The position numbers were made by a program, and so were the translations under genes. 64,000 bases of DNA from Umezawaea sp049997955 (lineage in GTDB: Bacteria > Actinomycetota > Actinomycetes > Mycobacteriales > Pseudonocardiaceae): assembly GCA_049997955.1 (NCBI GenBank), contig JAEBDY010000016.1:124001-188000 (forward strand), read 5' to 3'. Positions 57,914 to 64,000 of the stretch are shown piece after piece. Each line of letters opens with the position of its first letter. Position 1 is the stretch's first letter. The notes under the pieces were generated by a model that made no database searches, was not told where the DNA came from, and saw nothing but the letters and a program-made list of their open reading frames with translations.

Positions 57914-58294
57914 GCCGTTGTGGCCCGCACCACACTGGTTGCCCCTGTCGCGACGGCGCGGTGTCCGCTTGCGGACGACGACCACCGAAGTAGTCCTCGT
58001 TTCCCTGTCCGCTCGTCGGGATTCTCGCCGCCCGTCGCCACGTCCTCGACGAGCCCGGCAAGCACCTGACCGCTGCTGCGCCGCACCGCCGTGCTCGGCT
58101 GGGTCTGGGATCAATCCAGGCGCTGCTCCACTTCGGCGCGATCGTCGTGTCCAATCCGGCGACGTTCGTGACCCTGCACGTGATCCATGGCCGCTATGTC
58201 GGCCACAACCGCCTTCTGAAGCGGCCGGCGAGTGCCACCAACTCCCCCACTGCGGGCGGGGGGATCCGGTCGCCCTTCTCACACCGCACCGGCC
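57914..58294. other. Intergenic region between two MerR-type promoters
   Basis: About 380 bp. One plus-strand stretch (58092-58230, SIQALLHFGAIVVSNPATFV and HVIHGRYVGHNRLLKR) reads like protein but has no start, length or recognisable family, so it may be gene debris. No other feature seen. Confidence 0.4.
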
Positions 58295-58325
58295 TTGAGC
58301 GTGCCGCAGCGGCACGGCCTTCCCT
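58295..58325 (+). promoter_or_regulatory. MerR-type promoter of the MFS gene
   Basis: TTGAGC (58295-58300), 19-bp spacer starting GTGCCG-CAG-CGGCAC, then TTCCCT (58320-58325). Same layout as the other three sites of this set. Confidence 0.7.
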
Positions 58326-58372
58326 GGAGGTCGGGCCACCGCGCCGGCAGTCCCGACAACCTGGAGGAAACC

Positions 58373-58740
58373 GTGGTCACGTCCGAACCGCTCGGCCGCG
58401 CACTGCGGGCCAGCCCAGCCGTCTACTTTCCCTCCTACGGGCTGTCCCTGCTCGGCAAGGGCATCGCCAGCGTGGTTGTGCCGCTTCTGGTGCTCGACCG
58501 CACCGGCGACGTGCTGGCCGTGGGGGTGCTCGCGACCGTGTCCACGGCCGTCTCGGCCGCAACCGGGCTCATCGCCGGGCTGGTGGTCGACCGGCTCGAC
58601 AGGCTGGTCGCGAGCCGCGAGACCATCGGCAACACCCTGATCCTGGCCGGCCCCGGCCTCGGCGGACTGCTGATCGCGGTGCTCGGTCCGACCTCGGCCT
58701 TGATGCTGATCACGGCCGCGACGAGACTGCTCGGTGTGCG
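58373..58740 (+). pseudogene. Collapsed MFS exporter gene
   Basis: GTG 58373 has GGAGGAAACC in front. The start is normal for an MFS drug exporter (LRASPAVYFPSYGLSLLGKGIASVVVPLLVLDRTGDVLAVGVLATVSTA, GLVVDRLDR). It then jumps from the first loop to LVASRETIGNTLILAGPGLGGLLIAVLGPTSALMLITAATRLL, a segment from about 100 residues further on, and loses the rest where the MerR gene ends on the other strand. The open frame runs to 58828 but its tail is antisense of MerR. Promoter and ribosome-binding site remain intact. Confidence 0.7.
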
Positions 58741-58742
58741 GG

Positions 58743-59480
58743 TCAGGCGCCGCTGCGGTCGACCTGCATCAGGGACCGGAGTCGGCCCAGGACGTCGAGC
58801 TGGGCCGAGTTGTAGACCTCGCGCATGACCGCCTTGGCCGTCTCGTCGACGAACCGGGCCCCCTGCCGGGCGTCGGCGTCCTGCACCATGACCTCCGGGT
58901 GCTCGGCCTGGATCCGACGAACGAACGGGGCCATGCGCTCGGCCAGATCTTGGCGCACCTCGTCGGAGGCGTCGGCGGGCAGGTCGTCGAACTCCCCGTC
59001 GGTCGGGTCAGCGGGCAGGTCGCGCAACAACTCGGCATAGGCCGCCGTCCGGCGCTGCCCCATGATCCGGGACATCACGGTCACCAGCGAGCGGTCGGCC
59101 TCCGACAGCTTCCCCACCCCGACCGCCGGGGCCAGCTCGGCAGGCAGGTCGGTCGGCACCCGCTCGCGCAGGATCAGGCCGAGTTCGAGCCGGGCCCGCT
59201 GCAACCGCTCGATGGTGGCGGCGAGTTCGGCGTCCAAGGCCCGCAGGGCCTCCTCCGGGTGCTGGTCGTCCTCGGCCATGGCGGTGACCTGCGGCAACGA
59301 GAAGCCGAGGTCCACCAGACGCTTGATGCGCAGCAGCCGAATGAGGTGTTTGACGCCGTACTGCTTGTAGCCGTTGCTGCGCCGCTCGGGCTCGGCCAGC
59401 AGCCCCACCTCGTGGTAGTGCCGGACCGCACGCAAGCTGGTACCAGCCAACGCGGCGACCTCTCGAGTACTCCAAGACAT
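58743..59480 (-). CDS. MerR family transcriptional regulator
   Basis: 245 residues from ATG 59480. N-terminal MerR HTH: MSWSTREVAALAGTSLRAVRHYHEVGLLAEPERRSNGYKQYGVKHLIRLLRIKRLVDLGFSLPQVTAMA. A coiled-coil dimer helix and an acidic helical ligand domain of about 150 residues follow (ADPTDGEFDDLPADASDEVRQDLAERMAPFVRRIQAEHP). No metal-binding cysteines, so it belongs with the drug- or ligand-sensing MerR group. The -10 of its promoter lies 6 nt before the ATG, so the mRNA is leaderless and self-regulated. Four promoters with its probable operator lie within 6 kb. Confidence 0.9.
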   Translation of the reverse strand: MSWSTREVAALAGTSLRAVRHYHEVGLLAEPERRSNGYKQYGVKHLIRLLRIKRLVDLGFSLPQVTAMAEDDQHPEEALRALDAELAATIERLQRARLELGLILRERVPTDLPAELAPAVGVGKLSEADRSLVTVMSRIMGQRRTAAYAELLRDLPADPTDGEFDDLPADASDEVRQDLAERMAPFVRRIQAEHPEVMVQDADARQGARFVDETAKAVMREVYNSAQLDVLGRLRSLMQVDRSGA

Positions 59481-59486
59481 TCCGAC

Positions 59487-59517
59487 AGTGCACACCGTGC
59501 CCCTACGGCACAGTCAA
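59487..59517 (-). promoter_or_regulatory. Autoregulatory MerR promoter
   Basis: Minus strand: TTGACT (59512-59517), 19-bp spacer starting GTGCCG-TAG-GGGCAC (one mismatch), TGCACT (59487-59492), then ATG 6 nt further. Confidence 0.65.
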
Positions 59518-60014
59518 GTCCTGACACCCGGCACGGCCCAGAAACCCGCCCGTCGCGCTGCCACCTCGTGCGTTCCACTCAGCCGAGGAACAAAAGAACA
59601 GGGCCTCACCTTTGACGGGCCGCACCGGTTGGTGAAGGTTCTGATCACAGGCGACGCGAAAGCCGCAGCCCTGAACAAGGGCCCGAGCAACGCAAGCACA
59701 CCACCGGGCCGCGTCGGTCCCAAGAGGACGGCCGCCACAGCGGCCAAATCCTTGCAACGCGTCCCGCCGCCCGAACGCGGCGGACTCGGTTAGCAGGCTC
59801 AACACCGCTGTTGAGGGCGTTGGCCGGCCATGATCCGGTGTGCCCGGCAAGAGCCACTACGCACTGCCGGCCATGGCGCGGTCCTGAGCACCGGAGGTCG
59901 GATGCGGGTTTCGCCGGAAACGATCCCCACCGCAGGACAGAAGGCAGCACGACCTCGAAGGTATGTACTGACAGGTGTCTGCCTCGGACGGGCACGGCCC
60001 GCGATGCTCGTGGC
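59518..60014. other. Intergenic region, no gene recognised
   Basis: About 500 bp. Open frames on both strands give no family-like protein. Close to its end, GACA-GG-TGTC (59970-59979) is a small palindrome that could be an operator for the SRPBCC-XRE pair. Confidence 0.4.
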
Positions 60015-60512
60015 ATGACGAAAAAGAGCGTTCCGATCACCGTCTTCGCCCGTACGACGTCCAGCCCCGCCCACACCCACCGGGTCATCGTGCCGATCGA
60101 CCTCCCCCCGGTGTTCAAGCCGTGGGGACCGTTCCCCGGCGTCGCGGAGGTGCGCGACCAGACCGGCGTCTGGGACCGGCCGGGGACCTCGCGCCAGACC
60201 CGGTTCACCGACGGCTCCAAGGCCGACGAGCGGCTCACCGAGATCGTGGACGGACACGGGTTCGCCTACGAGCTCAGCGGCTTCACCAACGTGCTGGCCA
60301 AGCTGGTCTCCGGGGTGCGTGGCGAGTGGTCGTTCCTCCCCGACGGCACCGGCACGTCGATCCGGTGGACCTACGACTTCCAGCCACTGCCCGGCCGCCG
60401 CTGGATCGTCGCCGGGCCGTTCAAGCCGCTCTGGACCCGCTACATGCGCGCCGCGCTCGCCCGGATGGTGACCGTGGTGCAGGACACGCCAGGTGCCATC
60501 ATGGAGGAGTGA
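60015..60512 (+). CDS. SRPBCC-family protein
   Basis: 165 residues from ATG 60015. TVFARTTSSPAHTHRVIVPIDLPPVFKPWGPFPGVAEVRDQTGVWDRPGTSRQTRFTDGS opens an SRPBCC (polyketide-cyclase-like) fold that continues YELSGFTNVLAKLVSGVRGEWSFLPDGTGTSIRWTYDF. A ligand-binding or modifying protein of unknown substrate. Its stop overlaps the start of the XRE regulator (GTGA at 60509), so the pair is one regulatory unit. Confidence 0.8.
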   Translation: MTKKSVPITVFARTTSSPAHTHRVIVPIDLPPVFKPWGPFPGVAEVRDQTGVWDRPGTSRQTRFTDGSKADERLTEIVDGHGFAYELSGFTNVLAKLVSGVRGEWSFLPDGTGTSIRWTYDFQPLPGRRWIVAGPFKPLWTRYMRAALARMVTVVQDTPGAIMEE

Positions 60513-61357
60513 GCGACCTGAGCTTCGGTGCCCTGGTGCGCGGCTGGCGCGACCGCCTCGACCCGGCTGACGCCGGCTACGCCCGGTCAGCTCGCCGGCG
60601 CGCCCCCGGCCTGCGCCGCGAGGAGCTCGCCGAGCTCGCCGGTCTGTCCCACGAGTACCTGCTGCGGCTGGAGCAGAGCCGGGCCACCAACCCGTCCGCC
60701 CAGGTGGTCTCGGCACTGGCCCGCGCACTGCGGCTCTCCCCTGCCGAACGCGACCAGCTCTTCCGTGCCGCGGGCCTGCTCGCGCCCCGGGACCAGACCG
60801 TCGGCACCCACGTCCCGCCGAGCATCCGCCGCCTCGTCGACCGCCTCGGTGACCTCCCGATCGGCGTGTTCGCCGCAGATTGGAGCCTGCTGCGGTGGAA
60901 CGACATGTGGACGGCTCTGCACGGCGATCCGTCCGGCCTGCCGCCCGCCGAACGCAACCTCGCCCGCGCCCTCTTCGGCACGGGCGAGGGCCGCTGGCAC
61001 CTGCGCCCGGTCACCTCGACGGCCGGACCGTACGCTTTCGAGACCGCGATCGTCGCGGACCTGCGCGAAGCGGTCTCCCGCTACCCGGCCGACCCGGAAC
61101 TGGCGGCGCTCGTGGACGGTTTGCGGGCGGCCTCACCCTTCTTCGGTGAGCTGTGGTCGGTGGCGGGCATGGGACAGCTCACCGGCGATCTCAAGACGAT
61201 CAGCCATCCCGAGCTGGGTGACGTCACGCTGGACTGCGACGTGCTGACCGTGCCCGGCGTCGACCTGCGCATCGTCACCTACACGGCAGCCCCGGGAGCC
61301 AGCGGCGCCGACCAGCTCGACCTCCTGCGTGCGTCCCGGCTCAGCGAGGCTCGCTGA
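60509..61357 (+). CDS. XRE family regulator with MmyB-like ligand-binding domain
   Basis: 282 residues. HTH: RRRAPGLRREELAELAGLSHEYLLRLEQSRATNPSAQVVSALARALRLSPAERDQLFRAAGL. MmyB-like PAS-type domain: LVDRLGDLPIGVFAADWSLLRWNDMWTALHGDPSGLPPAERNLARALFG, ending ISHPELGDVTLDCDVLTVPGVDLRIVTYTAAPGASGADQLDLLRA. Such regulators sense fatty acids or related hydrophobic ligands and usually control an adjacent oxidoreductase or ligand-binding gene. Coupled to the SRPBCC gene. Confidence 0.9.
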   Translation: MSDLSFGALVRGWRDRLDPADAGYARSARRRAPGLRREELAELAGLSHEYLLRLEQSRATNPSAQVVSALARALRLSPAERDQLFRAAGLLAPRDQTVGTHVPPSIRRLVDRLGDLPIGVFAADWSLLRWNDMWTALHGDPSGLPPAERNLARALFGTGEGRWHLRPVTSTAGPYAFETAIVADLREAVSRYPADPELAALVDGLRAASPFFGELWSVAGMGQLTGDLKTISHPELGDVTLDCDVLTVPGVDLRIVTYTAAPGASGADQLDLLRASRLSEAR

Positions 61358-61769
61358 CGACCGAGCCGCCAGGGGAACCGGGCAGGCAACACCGGTCCGT
61401 TCACCAGCACCGGGAGCGGGGCAATGGTGTGGTCCCCAGGCAGGCTGAGGCCATCCCACGGTGTTGAGCACGGTGGCCTCCCGCCCGGTCGTTCAGGTCG
61501 AATGCTCCGTGCGCGGATGCGATGAACTGCTGGAAGCTTCTCCGCACCTGTCACATTGATCTTGAATCCGCGGATGCGGGGCGGGACGCCTGATCAGCTC
61601 ACGCACAAGTTCGATCTTGGCATCGGAGTTCGTCGATGTGGCGCCACCGCCATGGTCGACTGAAATCCCAGCCACACCGGTGGAGATTCCTCAACCCGCC
61701 ACCTCGGCCACACGATCGGTTCATGCTTGTCGCTGCACCAAACAGCGAACCGACCGACGTGGTTGATAC
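61358..61769. other. Intergenic region, no gene recognised
   Basis: About 410 bp at a lower GC content than the genes around it. Short open frames give no recognisable protein. Probably debris from lost genes. Confidence 0.4.
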
Positions 61770-62219
61770 CTAGTCCTTCAGCGCCGAGTGGAGAATCGGG
61801 TTGATCTCGACCAACATGGCGATCAACCGGCGAGCACCGCGGCACGTCTGCTCATCAGCGTCCCGCGTCAGCGCCTCGCACTCTCGCACGGCGGCATCCC
61901 GGTCACTGGAGAACACCCCGAACACGTCGAGCACAGCGGCGTCGATCCACTCGGCGTGATCGTCGCCGGCGACAGCCAGTGCCGAGGCGACCACCGCGAG
62001 TCCGACCGAGTCATGACGCCGAAGCAGCGCTTCCGACGTCGCACGGGTGACGTACGTGTCCTCGGCATCAAGCACCAGGTCCAGCAGCGGTCCCCTGGCC
62101 TCGGACATCTCGGCAAAGCTGGCCAGGCATCGCCCCGCATCCGCCCTGTCGCGGTAGCCGGGGCTTCCCGCAAGCCCGATCAGCATCACCACCACAGATC
62201 GCCTCGCCTCATCGCCCAC
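61770..62219 (-). CDS. HEAT-repeat-like helical protein, hypothetical
   Basis: 149 residues from GTG 62219 (GGGAGAG upstream). ARRSVVVMLIGLAGSPGYRDRADAGRCLASFAEMSEARGPLLDLVLDAEDTYVTRATSEALLRRHDSVGLAVVASALAVAGDDHAEWIDAAVLDVFGVF has the helical-pair pattern of HEAT repeats. I know similar short actinomycete proteins but no function. The frame is continuous with the remains of the AAA gene upstream, so it could also be read as part of a broken fusion. Confidence 0.6.
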   Translation of the reverse strand: MGDEARRSVVVMLIGLAGSPGYRDRADAGRCLASFAEMSEARGPLLDLVLDAEDTYVTRATSEALLRRHDSVGLAVVASALAVAGDDHAEWIDAAVLDVFGVFSSDRDAAVRECEALTRDADEQTCRGARRLIAMLVEINPILHSALKD

Positions 62220-62269
62220 AGACGCATTCTCTCCCACAAGCGCGATCAAGGCCTTCGAGTTCCAACTAC

Positions 62270-62906
62270 CGCCCGAGCCAACGCCTGGCAACGGCCGCCT
62301 CGCCGTCCGCGGCCCGCTCTTCAACAAGTTCGCCCCGGCGCCACCGATGACGCTGGCGACCTCCATGATGAACGTCTTGCCGCAACCGGGTGGGCCCTAC
62401 ATCAGCAGCGACCCACCCGGCTTCTGCCCGAACGCCGCCGCCAACTCGGGATTGCGCAGCGGAGCCAGGAACACGGTGTCCAAGTGCCGCTTGACCTCGG
62501 CGAGACCCGCGACGTCGGCCAGCGTCACCGCCGGGCGCTCGGCGTCCGACAGCGACGTCGACCCACCAGCGCTGCCGTCCTGGCGGTCCTCGTCGGCCGG
62601 GGCCGGAACCTGACCTCCGGGGCGCACCGTCGGCGCGGATGACGCGGATGACAGCGCGTTCTCGGCGGGCGGCGACGAGTTCGAGGCGCGCATCCGCGCC
62701 GCCAGCAGTCGGGCGCGCAGCAGACGGATCCGAGCCGGATCACCGCCGAGGGTCTCGAGCGCGTCCAGCTCGATGGCGGCGCGGTCCCGGTCCTGCTCCA
62801 GCAGCAGCGTGACGAAGTCCTCGCGCAGCGCCAGGTTGTCGGGGTCGGCCTCCACCTCGCGGGCGATCACCTCGACGAAGCTGTCGCTTGGATTGGTGCT
62901 GTTCAC
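62270..62906 (-). pseudogene. AAA+ ATPase gene broken before Walker A
   Basis: From GTG 62906 (GTGA overlap with the upstream gene) the frame encodes a TPR-like N-terminus (DSFVEVIAREVEADPDNLALREDFVTLLLEQDRDRAAIELDALETLGG) and a p97/FtsH-like AAA entry (VTLADVAGLAEVKRHLDTVFLAPLRNPELAAAFGQKPGGSLLM). A TAG at 62397-62399 stands where relatives have Tyr or a similar residue, and the same frame continues GPPGCGKTFIMEVAS, the Walker A. After about 25 more codons the AAA core is lost and the HEAT-like gene follows. No working ATPase can be made. Confidence 0.7.
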
Positions 62907-63346
62907 CGCGCCGCCCCGTCGGTCCAGCCCTTGAGCAGACCCAGGTTCGCCAGCGGGATGTAGTGACCGAGCCGCGGATGGTCCAGCGTCACACCGACGA
63001 CACCGGCCTTCTCGAACGAGGCGACGTAGTCGATCGCTCCTGGCATCGGCACGCCGAACAACGGCGCCGCGCCACCCTCCGCATTGGCCAGCCCGAGGGT
63101 GCGGGCGGCTTCGTTCGCCCGTGCGGCGCTGCTGTAGAGGCAGATCATCGGTCCCTGCTCTGCGGCCGCGGCGTAGGGGCGGGGTCGGTCGGCCGGGCCG
63201 CGCGCGATGAAGAACCAGTGCTCCAACGCGGTCACCTGCCGCCACAGCGCGATCTGCGCCGTGGTGTCCCCTGCGGGAGCTGCTTTGACCGCCTCGTCGA
63301 GGCGGTCCAACTCGGCGACCGCCTCGGGGTCGTTGTCCCTGGTCAT
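62903..63346 (-). CDS. Hypothetical protein coupled to the AAA gene (SseB-like?)
   Basis: 147 residues from ATG 63346 (GAGAGGAACGG upstream). ALWRQVTALEHWFFIARGPADRPRPYAAAAEQGPMICLYSSAARANEAARTLGLA and VPMPGAIDYVASFEKAGVVGVTLDHPRLGHYIPLANL recall SseB-domain proteins, but the match is weak. First gene of a two-gene unit whose AAA partner is broken, so it may have lost its function. Confidence 0.6.
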   Translation of the reverse strand: MTRDNDPEAVAELDRLDEAVKAAPAGDTTAQIALWRQVTALEHWFFIARGPADRPRPYAAAAEQGPMICLYSSAARANEAARTLGLANAEGGAAPLFGVPMPGAIDYVASFEKAGVVGVTLDHPRLGHYIPLANLGLLKGWTDGAAR

Positions 63347-64000
63347 TCCGTTCCTCTCGTCTGCTCGACCGGCCCCGCGCGATTATGGGCGGAGCATTCG
63401 TTCGGATGTGAAGGACATCCCGCGTAGTTGGAGTCAAGTGGCGGTAGCGCCCTGGGTCGCAACGCCTCGTGCGACGCTAGTGCACGTAACGGGCGAGCAC
63501 GGTCCTCTTGCCGGAATGACGCGTGATCGTGCTGTACAACAACTTCGCGCTGACTGAACAACGGCGACCACACCAAGGGCACGGTGGGCGCGTTCTTGTT
63601 CAGTGACCACACGCATTTTGAGGAAGCGAGCTGTGATCGTCCTGCGTCGGTGAGCGTCGTGACCATAGTGGACGAACACCTGCACTCACACCAGAACCAG
63701 CTCACAGGCCGTAGTTCGCTCCCCTGGGCTCCGTCCCCGGCGCTACGCCGACCAGTCGGCCTTGAGCACCCGCGGTCACGATCAGGAGCCGATGGCGGTC
63801 TGCGGATCCACTCGCCGGCAGGGCGGGGAGAAGTTGCGCAGGGGATGAAGATTGCGAGCCGTGCACCGGAGAGGCGCAAGAACGGCTGCTATCACACCGA
63901 ACCAGCGCGCTCCTCCCCGCAGGGCGAATATGCCGGCGCGCAACCGCCTCTGACGTTCACGCCTATGAATCAATAGGCGGATCCGAAAGTGGACCTCAGG
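63347..64000. other. Non-coding or decayed region at the window end
   Basis: About 650 bp with several short overlapping open frames on both strands and none that reads as a known family. Base composition is lower in GC than the genes. Possibly gene debris, or the 3' side of a unit that continues beyond the window. Confidence 0.4.

Noticed and set aside
63584..63976. 130-codon plus-strand frame near the window end
   Set aside because: No ribosome-binding site, no family-like segment and other equally long frames overlap it.

Overview
This window is high-GC DNA with many GTG starts, 4-bp GTGA/ATGA stop-start overlaps and several probable leaderless genes, which points to a filamentous actinomycete chromosome. 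The N-acylamino-acid racemase has the length and active-site numbering of the Amycolatopsis enzyme, so I infer a Pseudonocardiaceae-type soil saprophyte (Saccharothrix/Actinosynnema/Amycolatopsis relatives). I saw no rRNA, tRNA, CRISPR array or intact mobile element.

Layout. 0-5 kb: the 3' end of an AfsR-type regulator, two TetR genes, a divergent quinone-reductase-like gene and a decayed lipoprotein gene. 5-10.4 kb: a DUF1540 Cys-rich protein behind a probable iron box, an amidohydrolase-like protein, a Baeyer-Villiger monooxygenase, and two paralogous ECF sigma factors flanking one zinc-finger anti-sigma gene. 10.4-21 kb: a WGR/DUF4132 protein, then a probable D-amino-acid/D-peptide salvage operon (S9 peptidase fused to an S12 serine hydrolase, GNAT acyltransferase, N-succinyl/N-acylamino-acid racemase, PucR regulator). 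21-27.6 kb: small stress, repair and regulatory genes (AlkA-like glycosylase with a VOC protein under a MarR repressor, a DksA-type protein, AraC, MFS, DUF4253).

27.6-47 kb is a polymer- and hydrocarbon-use region: CE15 glucuronoyl esterase with CBM2, AlkB-rubredoxin fusion with TetR, GH30 enzyme with a ricin-type domain, SGNH esterase plus GH10 xylanase operon with a LacI regulator, a secreted PET-hydrolase/cutinase-family polyesterase, a LAL-type regulator, a sugar-binding lipoprotein behind a perfect CebR-like box, and an NPP1-family secreted protein. Xylan-type cis-elements are shared by the GH10 and CE15 genes.

47-64 kb holds many decayed genes: a broken MmyB-type XRE gene next to an IS630-type transposase remnant, an ArsR gene with an internal deletion, a collapsed MFS gene and an AAA ATPase stopped by a nonsense codon just before Walker A. 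Among them are intact small regulatory units: SRPBCC pairs, TetR with amidohydrolase and esterase, ArsR with a reductase, and SRPBCC with XRE. A MerR regulator appears to control four promoters in this window (its own, a DUF3159 membrane protein, the broken MFS gene and a distant S9 peptidase), each with a 19-bp spacer that carries the same palindrome right after the -35 box.

The clearest candidates for new biology are the fused S9-S12 peptidase/racemase operon, the four-promoter MerR regulon and the two-sigma/one-anti-sigma locus.
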